From positions 1-15,442 of the forward strand of contig CALARM010000650.1 in NCBI GenBank assembly GCA_937888925.1: DNA of 15,442 nucleotides, written 5' to 3'. Below, in pieces: positions 1 through 9,178 of the stretch. Positions within the stretch are counted from its first letter, which is position 1, and every line of letters begins with the position of its first letter. The stretch comes from an uncultured Synergistia bacterium (GTDB taxonomy: Bacteria; Eremiobacterota; SpSt-956; JAKJGF01). The notes beneath the pieces were generated by a model. The model had not been told where the DNA came from. It did no database searches and saw nothing but the letters and a program-made list of their open reading frames with translations. Both the position numbers and the translations under genes were made by a program.

Positions 1-27
1 ACTGTCTGTTATTTTCATATATGGTTG

Positions 28-42
28 TGACCGCTCCGGTCA
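28..42. repeat. Short GC-rich hairpin
   Basis: A perfect 6-bp inverted repeat, TGACCG and CGGTCA, flanks a 3-base loop CTC. It stands out in AT-rich surroundings about 110 bp past the end of the DUF4276 gene. Neither strand has a clear T-run after it, so it is not a convincing intrinsic terminator, although it could stabilise the 3' end of the minus-strand transcript. Confidence 0.4.
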
Positions 43-71
43 TGCCTGTTAGTTAGGAATAGAAATAAAAT

Positions 72-138
72 AATTGTCTCAAATGATATATTTTGCATTG
101 TAGGGGCAGGTTCTAAACCCGCCTAATATGAGACAGTT
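72..138. repeat. Nested inverted-repeat element downstream of the operon
   Basis: The outer arms TGTCTCA (75-81) and TGAGACA (129-135) are perfect complements. Inside them, GGCAGGTT (105-112) and AACCCGCC (116-123) pair as an 8-bp stem with one mismatch or G-U pair around the 3-base loop CTA. The inner GC-rich stem resembles the short palindromic (REP/MITE-like) elements scattered between genes in many bacteria. It begins about 15 bp after the DUF4276 stop, so it may mark the transcript end. There is no U-tract, so a classical terminator is not supported. Confidence 0.45.
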
Positions 139-153
139 AATAAGTTTTCATTC

Positions 154-777
154 CTAAGTAATTTCCAATTCTCTGGCAAGGTTTAACATTTCATCAAGCA
201 TCTTCTTGAAATAAGGACATTTCTGATATGCCTTTTCCGGATCAAGTTTAGAAAAAAGGTCTTTTCCATGAACAGGTTTTTTATATTTTTTCTTAAGTTT
301 TTCCCAGTAAAGCTTCTCCAATAACTTGGCCGGAGGATTATAAAAATTAATTTCTTCAGGAGTTTTAACTTTACCTGGTAAAGTCTTTTGTATCTCAAGG
401 GGAAAAATAGATGGATCACTCAATAACCATGACTCAGTTTCATGGACAGCAAAAAATTGCATAAATTTACGATGATTAACTTTTTCTTCCAGGAGCTTCT
501 TTCCCCAGGTATAACGATCTGATGCAGTCTTTTTGTTCTCCGGATAACTCATAGCCCTATAGAGATCAAGAAGTGATATTACAGCAATTACATCTTTATC
601 TTTATCCAGATACATATGTGCTTTTTTCTTAACATCATCAATTAACTCCGCACACCCTTCAAATCTTACAATTTTTATCCCCACAGGTTTTTTTAGTTTT
701 TTATCCAGCCAGCGTTTAATGAATTCAGAAAGTGCTATTTTTTCCGTATACCCCTCTACAAACATTACAAATTTCAT
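154..777 (-). CDS. DUF4276 family protein, TOPRIM-like putative nuclease subunit
   Basis: This 207-aa protein matches the DUF4276 pattern. It opens with a beta strand leading into VEGYTE (catalytic-type Glu8), followed by a helix. A strand then ends in the acidic motif SLLDLYR (Asp71, Tyr73), and FAVHETESWLL follows (Glu113, Glu115). Known of the family: DUF4276 has a TOPRIM-like fold and is usually encoded next to an AAA/OLD-type ATPase, forming a two-gene version of OLD nucleases. Context agrees, since its ATG overlaps the stop of the upstream ATPase gene as TAATG. An SD GGAGG (785-789) lies 7 nt before the start, inside the upstream gene, so the two are very likely translationally coupled and made as a complex. 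There is no signal peptide or membrane segment. The C-terminal half is Lys-rich. Metal-dependent DNA or RNA cleavage is inferred from the family and not shown by the sequence. Length is usual for DUF4276. Confidence 0.82.
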   Translation of the reverse strand: MKFVMFVEGYTEKIALSEFIKRWLDKKLKKPVGIKIVRFEGCAELIDDVKKKAHMYLDKDKDVIAVISLLDLYRAMSYPENKKTASDRYTWGKKLLEEKVNHRKFMQFFAVHETESWLLSDPSIFPLEIQKTLPGKVKTPEEINFYNPPAKLLEKLYWEKLKKKYKKPVHGKDLFSKLDPEKAYQKCPYFKKMLDEMLNLARELEIT

Positions 778-3700
778 TACATTTCCTCCAGTTCACCTGA
801 TCTGTATAAAGAACCCAAGGAATATCCCTTTAACCAGTATTTCAATTCTTCTCCATCAATGGTTTTTAAAATTGTTTCTCCATTTTCCCACTTTGTTACT
901 GTTATCGTCGGGGTGACATCTTCAAAAGCATCAAGGAGCTGAGTAGAATGAGTTGTAAAAATTACCTGTGCTCCTCTTTCAGAAGCTTCAACAGCATATT
1001 CTGCTATAACTGGAAGCATGGATGGATGTAAATATGTGGCTGGCTCGTCTATTGCAATAACCGGTGCAAGATAAGGTGAAGCAAGAACTGTCAATAGAAA
1101 AAGAAAATGTAATGTCCCATCAGAAATATCACTGGATGAGGTTGTCTGGTTCAGGGTTTTCCATCTTATTCGAATCTGAATCCTCTGATCTGCTGCAGGA
1201 GGGAAAACCAGTTCTTCAAAATCATTACTAAAAGCATATCTCATAGCCATATCTATATCCTCTTTGAAGTTACGGTCAGATGTATAAAGAGTATGTAGAA
1301 CGGTTATGAGGTTTTGCCCGTCAGTGTCAACATGTTTTTCATAACGTGCGACAATCGGCTGACGAATCTTCGCTTCCTGGTTTACATTTATATTGTGATA
1401 TATAGCCCAGGATGAAAGCTGTTTTTGAATTGCTGAGATATAGTTATTTTTTGTAAATGTGCCTGAAGTCTTAGAAAATAACGTTTCTTCTTCCGGCAAA
1501 TTTTCCTGTTCTATATAATTCATTTCCTTTTCATAAAATAATCTGGCTTTAAAACCATCTCTTTGAAGAAGATCAAATGTCTCATTTTCCTGTCCGTTAT
1601 CAGGAAGATTAACTAAAAATCTTTCTTTCTCTATCTGAAAGTTACTGGTTGTACCGAGTCTTGCCATATAAACCTTATAGGAGAAACTATTACCTGCTGT
1701 ATTCTCATTCTCTTTAAAAGTTAAAGCACGGATATTAAAAGAAATTTTATCCATGGATCCATCCCATACCAGAGAGCCCATCCCTCCTGAATGCTGTACA
1801 GATTTTCCTAATTGTCCCCTGGCAGAACTACCAATAAGCTCCAGCAGTCGTAAAAGATTGGATTTCCCCGTACCATTAGGCCCAATAACAATATTTAATT
1901 TTCCCGGTTGCCATATAACATTTTTAAGAGAACGAAAACCTTTAATCTCTAAATGATTTATTTTTATACCTTTTATTATATCAGCTTCTCTATGTAAAAT
2001 TTCTAAGACTTTTTTACTCCGGGGATCTTTAACTTCCTGTAATTCTTGTTCCTCTGAAATTCTATTAACTCCTTCTTCTTTCTGCCCTTCAAGTTCTCTA
2101 TGAATATCAAGAGCTTTCATATTATATTCAAAAGCTCTGTTAAGATCTCCCTTTTCATTATAGATAACACTGATATTAAATAACTGTCTGGCTTCTCCAG
2201 GACGGTCACCGATATCTTTATAAATATACAGAGCCTGCTGGAAGTATTTAAGAGCTTCGTCAGGCTCTTTTTTAGAACGGTAAATACTACCGATATTACC
2301 TAGAGTAGTTGCTTCAGTCTGCCTGGAACCTACTTTTTTGTTAATTTCTAACACCTTCCAGTAACAGTTTAAAGCTTCCTCAATCTCTCCTTTATTACTG
2401 TAGATAAGCCCAATATTTCCTAAATCCTGAGTTTCACCCAGGAGGTTTCCTATTTCTATGTCAATATCCAGTGCCTGTTGAAAGTGTTTTATAGCTTCAT
2501 CAAGATCTCCTCTGGTTCGATAAATACTACCAATATTGGTTAAAGCAGTTGCTTCATCCTGGCGACATCCACTTTCTCTACTAATATCTAAAGACTGTCG
2601 AAGATAGTTTAGTGCTTTATCATACTCTCCTCTTTTACTGTAAATGACACCTATATTCCCTAACTGATTGGCTTCACCATGACGATATGATATGTCTCTG
2701 GAAATATTCAGAGCCTGATTATAATATTCAAGAGCCTTTTCAGTTTCTTCTCTATCACTATAAATCGAACCAATATTGGCCAGAGTAATAACTTTACCTT
2801 TACTGGCTCCTGTGGTTCTAACGATTTCCAGAGCCTGTAAGTTGCATTTCAAAGCATCGTCAAGTTTTCCTTCGGAATGATAAATCGTACCGATATTACA
2901 AAAAGCAGTTGCTTCACCTCCACGGTACCCGGTCTTTTTATAAATATCCAACGCTTTCTGGTAATAATCTAGAGACTGATAAATCTTTCCTTTAAGCTTA
3001 TAAATGGAACCTATATTACCTAAATCGGTGGCCTCTCCTTCAAGATTTCCTACTTGTTTATCAAGATCCAGAGCCTGGTTATAGTATGCCAACGCTTCTT
3101 CAAGAAAACCTTTATCACGATAAACATGACCTATATTAGTTAGAGCAGAAGCCTGTCCCTCAGAATAATGTGCTTCTCCGGTAAATTCCAGGGCATCCCT
3201 GTGGCTTTCCAGAGCTTTGTCAGGTTCTCCTGTGTCCTGATAAATAAGACCCATATTATCAGAAACAGCAGCTTTAAATAAAATAACTATATCTTTATAA
3301 AGTTCCTTAACAGCTCTAAGCTCTGTCAGAGTTAATATCTGATTGTAATATTCCCGGGCTTTATGTAAATTTCCGATATGATAATAACAATTGCCGGCAA
3401 TATTAGCAAAATACATTTTTTCAATCGGCCCTGATGACATAATATTTACAATGCCATAGTCTTCGATTTCTTTAATGGCTTTTTGATAATTTTCTTCTTC
3501 CGTATATTTGAATATATTGTTTAAAAATTCTATCATTTGCGGGATATTCAGATAATTTATACCTTTGACAAACCAGGATGTATGTGTAGCACTGGATAAT
3601 TTCTGTGCATTTTCTTCTGTTTCTAACAGGTTAATCATATATTTATAAAGATCATCAGGTATTAAATACAATCCTGTACGCTTAAAATTAATTTTTCCCT

Positions 3701-4508
3701 TGTTTATATCTTTATAAAGATGTAAATCATTCTTATAAAGTACATCATATACTTCCTCGTATTGTTTCTTAATAGAAATAAAGACTCTGTCTACAATTAG
3801 ACCTGTCAGTTTCTCTTCTTTTTCATATTTTTCAGGAAATCTAAAATCTATAGTTATTATACCTTCTTCTATGGAAAGACTCTGAACATAATGATGACAC
3901 CACCAGTGATATTTACTTTCCGCAGGTATATCTACTGTTGCAAGTATATCAGGGTTTACCCTTCTATAATCGGCATCAAGTTCATCCCCCAGCCGAATTA
4001 ATGCAGCCAGTAGTGGAAGTCTGATAGTTTTCCCTGCTAACTTTACAGATTTTAAAGTATTAATATCCAATTTTCTATGATATTTTGCCACATCAGCAAT
4101 AAAATCAACATAATCTTTACAATTTTCCAATCCGAAAGAAAATCCCGAATTATTATCCAAACTCGCTATTATTGCTTTCGCACTTGCTTCATTGTGATTT
4201 TTTCTGATTATTTCTAATTCGTCTTTTGTGTAATCATCCTTTTTAGACAATCCGGCATATACCGGGAATTGCATACCTATATCATGTAAATATATCGCAG
4301 CAAGCAAAATAAAGCGTTCTGCTTCACTCAGGATAGAACTTTTAACCTGAAGTAATTGTTCCAGACATTCAATTATTCTTTTAGAATGTTCCAGACCATG
4401 ATCCGTATACCATCTGTGAAGAGGTTTACTCCAGTAAAATTCTACTTTTTCTTCCACTAAACTCAGACAATTTTTGAATTTCTTTTGCTTCAACTTAAAA
4501 CAACTCAT
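777..4508 (-). CDS. HD domain-TPR array-OLD/RecF-like ABC ATPase fusion
   Basis: This 1243-aa protein has three modules. Residues 20-280 are an HD phosphohydrolase-like domain of the HD-CE type seen in bacterial conflict systems; His41, His75-Asp76, His105, His144 and Asp175 fit its metal-binding pattern, so it looks catalytically intact. Residues 366-806 are eleven TPRs, ten of them at an exact 40-residue spacing (NIGSIY-type motif at about 418, 458 and so on to 778). Residues 845-1243 are a RecF/OLD-like ABC ATPase: Walker A GPNGTGKSN (886-894), signature SDGTLHFLFLL (from about 1129), Walker B VIAIDEPATYLHP (1150-1162) and H-loop TTHST (1185-1189). No TOPRIM follows, because that role falls to the overlapping DUF4276 gene. 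The start is supported by AGGAAG 7 nt upstream. Inference: TPRs sense a partner, the ATPase dimerises and controls the nuclease, and the HD domain hydrolyses a nucleotide or phosphoester. Domain calls are firm; the substrate and the anti-phage role are not. Confidence 0.88.
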   Translation of the reverse strand: MSCFKLKQKKFKNCLSLVEEKVEFYWSKPLHRWYTDHGLEHSKRIIECLEQLLQVKSSILSEAERFILLAAIYLHDIGMQFPVYAGLSKKDDYTKDELEIIRKNHNEASAKAIIASLDNNSGFSFGLENCKDYVDFIADVAKYHRKLDINTLKSVKLAGKTIRLPLLAALIRLGDELDADYRRVNPDILATVDIPAESKYHWWCHHYVQSLSIEEGIITIDFRFPEKYEKEEKLTGLIVDRVFISIKKQYEEVYDVLYKNDLHLYKDINKGKINFKRTGLYLIPDDLYKYMINLLETEENAQKLSSATHTSWFVKGINYLNIPQMIEFLNNIFKYTEEENYQKAIKEIEDYGIVNIMSSGPIEKMYFANIAGNCYYHIGNLHKAREYYNQILTLTELRAVKELYKDIVILFKAAVSDNMGLIYQDTGEPDKALESHRDALEFTGEAHYSEGQASALTNIGHVYRDKGFLEEALAYYNQALDLDKQVGNLEGEATDLGNIGSIYKLKGKIYQSLDYYQKALDIYKKTGYRGGEATAFCNIGTIYHSEGKLDDALKCNLQALEIVRTTGASKGKVITLANIGSIYSDREETEKALEYYNQALNISRDISYRHGEANQLGNIGVIYSKRGEYDKALNYLRQSLDISRESGCRQDEATALTNIGSIYRTRGDLDEAIKHFQQALDIDIEIGNLLGETQDLGNIGLIYSNKGEIEEALNCYWKVLEINKKVGSRQTEATTLGNIGSIYRSKKEPDEALKYFQQALYIYKDIGDRPGEARQLFNISVIYNEKGDLNRAFEYNMKALDIHRELEGQKEEGVNRISEEQELQEVKDPRSKKVLEILHREADIIKGIKINHLEIKGFRSLKNVIWQPGKLNIVIGPNGTGKSNLLRLLELIGSSARGQLGKSVQHSGGMGSLVWDGSMDKISFNIRALTFKENENTAGNSFSYKVYMARLGTTSNFQIEKERFLVNLPDNGQENETFDLLQRDGFKARLFYEKEMNYIEQENLPEEETLFSKTSGTFTKNNYISAIQKQLSSWAIYHNINVNQEAKIRQPIVARYEKHVDTDGQNLITVLHTLYTSDRNFKEDIDMAMRYAFSNDFEELVFPPAADQRIQIRIRWKTLNQTTSSSDISDGTLHFLFLLTVLASPYLAPVIAIDEPATYLHPSMLPVIAEYAVEASERGAQVIFTTHSTQLLDAFEDVTPTITVTKWENGETILKTIDGEELKYWLKGYSLGSLYRSGELEEM
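2091..3413 (-). repeat. TPR-coding tandem repeat, about 120-bp period
   Basis: This is the part of the HD-TPR-ATPase gene encoding residues 366-806. It holds ten near-consecutive copies of a 120-bp (40-codon) unit plus one more diverged copy at the N-terminal side. The protein consensus is about GEATALGNIGSIYRSKG followed by an EALKYFQQAL-type helix. Spacing is exact, with no insertions or deletions between units 2 and 11. The DNA copies have diverged visibly more than the WD40 repeats in the kinase gene, so this array looks older. The 40-residue TPR type is known from protein-binding superhelices such as LGN/Pins and kinesin light chain. Confidence 0.85.
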
Positions 4509-4597
4509 AATAACACTTCCTAAAAGGTATTGTTTATTAACTTTTTATTAAAAGAATTACTCAATTTTTTTAAAACTTTATGTTTATTAAATAAAAC

Positions 4598-7500
4598 TCA
4601 TTGACGGTCATGTTCTTTCAAAGCTCTTCTGTCATCAATACTACCCGATTCCAGTAATCTATCAAGTAAATTCATAGCCCGTAGTTTTATTTCATTATTT
4701 AAAGCATGTGTATACATTACAAGTAGAATTTTTACTATATCTTCTCCACTGATATAATTACTACTTTGCATATTATACAACCCATCACCTACTTTATTTA
4801 TTACACATTCCACTACGTCCAAGGCTACATCTTCATCAGTCTTTGCTCTATCCTGCATATATTCTACTAAAGGAGAATAATTTTCATGCAGAGCAGGTGA
4901 TTCAAGAAAAGCATAGATAAAATCTTTTAAATTTTTTACAGGTTTACTTTTTAAATGTCTAAAACAATTACCTATTTCTTCAAGAACCTGTTTTTCTGAC
5001 GATTGGAAAAAATAATTCATCAGATAAGTCTTACATATTTCCCGAAAATCATCAAATTCCATATTATGAGAAAAAACTTTTACTGCTCCTACTTTCATAC
5101 TAACAGTACCAGACATCACCTTTTCAACTAAAGTTCTTGCCTCAGGATTCTTAAATAAAGCTATACAACAAAGCCTGGCACCCGCTTCCTGATTTACACT
5201 ATCTTCACTTTCTAATAAAAGTTCTATATAAGGCCTTATTCTCTTGAATTCTTTTAAGGAATAATAAAGGAAATAATGAGTGACATAAAAGTCCAGTAAT
5301 TCAGGATGTTTTTTAATAATTTCTTCAAAAACATCAATACTTCTGGAAATATTATATTGTATTAAATATTGTAGAATTTCAATTACACATACAAGTACGG
5401 GAATAGAAGGATCATTTTTAATATGATTGACTAAATCAAAAACAGTTTCAACATCAGGCGGAGTTCTAAGTAAAGCAGAACGGCAATAAGCATTTATAGC
5501 TCGACCTCTTATAGTAGTATGATAATCTGAATATTTATAAATTTCTTTATTCGTTTCTTGCCAAGGTAATTCTTCTTGAGCATTATTAATAGCATAATTC
5601 CAAAGAATAGTCATAATATCATCGGGTATAGTATGTGTAATTTTTTGATTAATCGCTGAATATAAAACACTACGTATTTCTAATTCCTGATGGTTTGAAT
5701 AACGTCTGGCAAGATCATAAATATATTCGCCTGTATTTTCCACATTCCCAAGCCCAATAAGAATAGCTCTAAGATAATGATAAGAAATTCCTTCATCGAA
5801 TTTACTTACCAGATGGTAAAAACGTTCCGGATCTTTTTCAACCTCTTTTATCATAACACCGGATAATTCATAGACACCACCTTTTAACAAATCTCCTGAT
5901 AAAGAGTCATAATTATCATTGTACTTATGCATGGCACGAAGCCAGTCTTCATCAGTCATTTTTGAAATAGAGTCAGGAGGAATAGGTGGTGCAACAAAAC
6001 CACCATATATCCTTTTCAGTTCTGGCTTTTTAAATTTAGGAAATTTTCTTTTTAATTCTTCAAAACGCTTTCTTCCTTGTAGACTTAAATGTTCTTCCGG
6101 AATAAAACCGCCTAAATTCCGTGCTGTCCGGCCTTTATCTTTAATGTTTTTCTTTTCCCATTCTGTTTCATAATTTAATAATAATTCTTCAAGTTTTTCT
6201 TGATATTCCTTAGTCAGATATGGAAATACAGTATTAATAAGTAAAAAACTATCATAGTAATTATCACCAACATAGAAACGCCTGTTATCACCTGTAAGAT
6301 AATTATATATTTCTTCAAAATATTGTTCCGATGCTGCCAGAAATCCTTTAATCAAAATACGATGAAAAACCATCCAGTCACTGTTAATTAAATCATTCAT
6401 CAAATTACGAAAATATTCAGGTTTGTCAGTTGCAACTTGAGCTACAGCTTCTGCCAAAGTTTTTGCAAAGTCTATATTAGGATGATTTGCTTGTTTTTCA
6501 TACCAGTAATCAGAGAATAAATAATCGTTTTTATATATGTTTGTTACCTGATCATATTCAAGAAAAACAAGTATTTTTTGTATAAGAGGTATAAAATTGT
6601 CTATAAAATCTTTTGAGTTGTTCTTAGCTATATCCCTGATCAAAGTTGTTTCTGTATTATAAAAAAGCTCATGTTGGATTTTATTACTATTGATAGAATT
6701 TTGAATTCTTTTATCCATGTCTTTATTTTGTCTATCAGTTTCAATATAATCAAATATTTTATTCAATCTCGTATCAAATATTACTTTAAGTATATAACAT
6801 GCTGCATTTGGATTTGATTTTATAATATTTCTAAGACATGAATTAATATGCTGAATATAAGGTTCTTGTTTGATTATATTAACCAGTATATCAAGAGCTT
6901 TTTTTATGTTCCAATCACTTAACTCATCCAGACAAAACATAATTAAATTATTCCATAACATTGAGTTACCGGCATAAGGATAAAGTATGTTGATTATCGT
7001 TTCAGGTGAATGTGATATGGCAGATTTAAAGTACCATCTTAATTCATGAAGTAAAAAATCCTCGTCTTTTTGTAACATAGAAGGAATGATCTCTGGCAAA
7101 AACAATTTAAACCATTTTGGATTTTCCATTGCCCAGGGAAGAAATGCTTTCTGAAACTTCCTGTCATCCATCATTTTAGTAAGTAAGCTTAACTCTTCAG
7201 GATACGGATCTGATGAATTTGCAAGCCATTCCAGAATAAGACGATAAAGGTGAGAACGTAAATTCTTTGCATAAATCAACTTAGATAATTCAAGAAGGTA
7301 TGAGGAAAAATCAGACGTCCGTAAATAACTGAGAATTTGTATAACCTGTGAACGGCTAAATAATCCCTGTTCACTTGGAAGGATTTCAGTAGAAATAGAT
7401 AAGCCTTTTGCTACAAAGTTTCTAGCATAACAATAATCAAAAAACGTACTATGAAAAAACGAATATAAAATACCTGACTTAATTAAGATACCTTCCCTCT

Positions 7501-9121
7501 GTAAGTAAATTACTGCATCAATATAATTATCCATTACACCTTCTGGTGCAGACAATTGTTTATTTCTATGCATATATTCTACTAAATAATATATAGCATC
7601 ACTACGTTCTTTCTTTGGAGGTGCATAATCATATGTTTTTAGAATAAAATAACTCCAAAGTTCAGAATATAAACCCTGTAAACTTTTAAAACTTAACGAT
7701 GTATAATTGTCATTTCCAGATAACTTCTGGTAGATTTTATAGAAAATAGCTAGATAAAGCGGAACTTTTACAAGTTCTTTAAGTGCCGGAGATAAAATAT
7801 TAAATTCAATACCAATTTTAGTAAGAACTTTATTAATTTCTTTATCCAACAATGGTTTGAGAGTGAATTCTTTATCTACTTTAATAGAAGAAAGCTTTGG
7901 ATCTGTATGCAGGTCGAAAATTCGGCAGGAAGTAATAATTATAAGGCCAGGTATATTTCTTAATCTACTTATAAGATCAAGTAATAAATCCAGAGTATTT
8001 TGATCTCTGGAAAGTGACATAGACAGAGCATCTATCTGATCTATAATAACTACTGCTATGGGATTAATCATTTGAGACATTATATTTTCTACGTCATCTG
8101 GAAGGCCAAGTTCTTTAAAAAGTTCTTCTCTCTTTGAAATAGATTTTATCCGATCAGATTTAATACCAAGCACAGGTACCCCTTCATTTTCAAGTGTTAT
8201 CAGTAAATCACGCATTATTACAGATTTTCCTCCACCTGGTATATCATATAAAATAGCAAAATTTTCTGCTTTTTCAATCTTTTTAATCCACTCTATAATT
8301 TCAATGATTTCAGGTCTGTCCAGATGAATTCCATCTATAAGATCAAGCTGACGAAGATAGGAACTTGCATCATAAAGAGACTTAGAAATATCGCCGGAGC
8401 TTAAAGGAGTTTTAGGATAAATACCTTTCTGGGAAAGCCAGTTTAATATATCATATTTTCTTAATATACTTCCATAGCAACCTGAATCGTCAACTAAATC
8501 TAAAAGTATTGAATCCGTTTTTTCCGGATGAGAAAATTTTTCTTGTAACCAATTTTTGATATCTCTTTTTATATAATCCAAAGGCAATTTTTCAAGATAT
8601 AATTTTTTACAGAATTTAAATAGCTCATCATCATCAATAGTCAAAGATATTTTTATTTTATCCCATTCTTCTTTTACTTCATCCGTACATAGACGCGTAA
8701 AAAAATCTTTTACATCTACTGCTGCTTTTATCGCCTTACCACATGCTTTGTTAAAAAATAGAGATTCACTCTCTGTAGTTAAAATTATTTGTTTTAATTC
8801 ATTGCTTCCCAGATCAGTACAATATTGTTTATAAAATTGAGTTATTATACCTTCAGAAATAAGTTTTGATGCCGTCCAACTGCCACCACCTGGAGCTGCA
8901 TGTTTTGCCTGATGGTACAAACGTTTTCCATTCTTATCAATTACTATATAATCATCTACATAAACAGGTAATGAATCGTCTCCCGGCATAAAAGCAGTTG
9001 AAACCGCTTGAAGCTTTATTCCAGAATTTTCGCCCGATAATACATCTCTAATTTCGTAAATTACGGCAAAATCTTCATATCTATTACCATATTTAGTAGA
9101 GCAACCACCTGCTCGTGGCAT
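4598..9121 (-). CDS. Cap4/DUF4297-like nuclease domain-STAND NTPase-helical repeat protein
   Basis: This 1507-aa protein carries a putative restriction-type nuclease at residues 1-130: YGNRYED near the start, then VDDYIVID (Asp56-Asp57) and YHQAKHA (Gln71 and Lys73, a QxK signature). This suits the Cap4/DUF4297 dsDNA endonuclease group. Residues 275-570 form a STAND/NACHT-like NTPase with Walker A IPGGGKS (Lys299, Ser300), Walker B VVIIDQIDAL (Asp361, Asp364), a sensor strand IIITSCR ending in Arg400, and the FFHSTFFDY motif (555-563) that typically ends the winged-helix part of such proteins. From about 600 to the end it is alpha-helical, probably HEAT-like, as in the target-recognition arm of Avs-type defence proteins. 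The start is fixed by GGAGG (9131-9135) 9 nt upstream. There is no signal peptide or membrane segment. Inference: a self-contained sensor-effector that oligomerises on ligand binding and cuts nucleic acid. The NTPase call is strong, the nuclease call moderate, and the ligand unknown. Confidence 0.8.
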   Translation of the reverse strand: MPRAGGCSTKYGNRYEDFAVIYEIRDVLSGENSGIKLQAVSTAFMPGDDSLPVYVDDYIVIDKNGKRLYHQAKHAAPGGGSWTASKLISEGIITQFYKQYCTDLGSNELKQIILTTESESLFFNKACGKAIKAAVDVKDFFTRLCTDEVKEEWDKIKISLTIDDDELFKFCKKLYLEKLPLDYIKRDIKNWLQEKFSHPEKTDSILLDLVDDSGCYGSILRKYDILNWLSQKGIYPKTPLSSGDISKSLYDASSYLRQLDLIDGIHLDRPEIIEIIEWIKKIEKAENFAILYDIPGGGKSVIMRDLLITLENEGVPVLGIKSDRIKSISKREELFKELGLPDDVENIMSQMINPIAVVIIDQIDALSMSLSRDQNTLDLLLDLISRLRNIPGLIIITSCRIFDLHTDPKLSSIKVDKEFTLKPLLDKEINKVLTKIGIEFNILSPALKELVKVPLYLAIFYKIYQKLSGNDNYTSLSFKSLQGLYSELWSYFILKTYDYAPPKKERSDAIYYLVEYMHRNKQLSAPEGVMDNYIDAVIYLQREGILIKSGILYSFFHSTFFDYCYARNFVAKGLSISTEILPSEQGLFSRSQVIQILSYLRTSDFSSYLLELSKLIYAKNLRSHLYRLILEWLANSSDPYPEELSLLTKMMDDRKFQKAFLPWAMENPKWFKLFLPEIIPSMLQKDEDFLLHELRWYFKSAISHSPETIINILYPYAGNSMLWNNLIMFCLDELSDWNIKKALDILVNIIKQEPYIQHINSCLRNIIKSNPNAACYILKVIFDTRLNKIFDYIETDRQNKDMDKRIQNSINSNKIQHELFYNTETTLIRDIAKNNSKDFIDNFIPLIQKILVFLEYDQVTNIYKNDYLFSDYWYEKQANHPNIDFAKTLAEAVAQVATDKPEYFRNLMNDLINSDWMVFHRILIKGFLAASEQYFEEIYNYLTGDNRRFYVGDNYYDSFLLINTVFPYLTKEYQEKLEELLLNYETEWEKKNIKDKGRTARNLGGFIPEEHLSLQGRKRFEELKRKFPKFKKPELKRIYGGFVAPPIPPDSISKMTDEDWLRAMHKYNDNYDSLSGDLLKGGVYELSGVMIKEVEKDPERFYHLVSKFDEGISYHYLRAILIGLGNVENTGEYIYDLARRYSNHQELEIRSVLYSAINQKITHTIPDDIMTILWNYAINNAQEELPWQETNKEIYKYSDYHTTIRGRAINAYCRSALLRTPPDVETVFDLVNHIKNDPSIPVLVCVIEILQYLIQYNISRSIDVFEEIIKKHPELLDFYVTHYFLYYSLKEFKRIRPYIELLLESEDSVNQEAGARLCCIALFKNPEARTLVEKVMSGTVSMKVGAVKVFSHNMEFDDFREICKTYLMNYFFQSSEKQVLEEIGNCFRHLKSKPVKNLKDFIYAFLESPALHENYSPLVEYMQDRAKTDEDVALDVVECVINKVGDGLYNMQSSNYISGEDIVKILLVMYTHALNNEIKLRAMNLLDRLLESGSIDDRRALKEHDRQ

Positions 9122-9178
9122 AATAATTATCCTCCAAAGTAAATAAAATCATAAAAATTTTAAAATTCTTATAATCAT

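Noticed and set aside
4531..4590. Direct repeat TGTTTATTAA (4531-4540 and 4581-4590) before the HD-TPR-ATPase gene
   Set aside because: It is ten bases of low-complexity AT sequence in an AT-rich gap and could easily be chance. No target-site or element structure surrounds it.
4509..4597. Separate promoter for the HD-TPR-ATPase gene
   Set aside because: Many TATAAT-like strings occur in this AT-rich 89-bp gap, but none has a convincing -35 at 16-18 bp.
5919..6173. Plus-strand 84-codon open frame opposite the STAND gene, and similar ones at 1753, 12424 and 14297
   Set aside because: They lie antisense inside well-supported coding regions and lack ribosome sites and recognisable domains.
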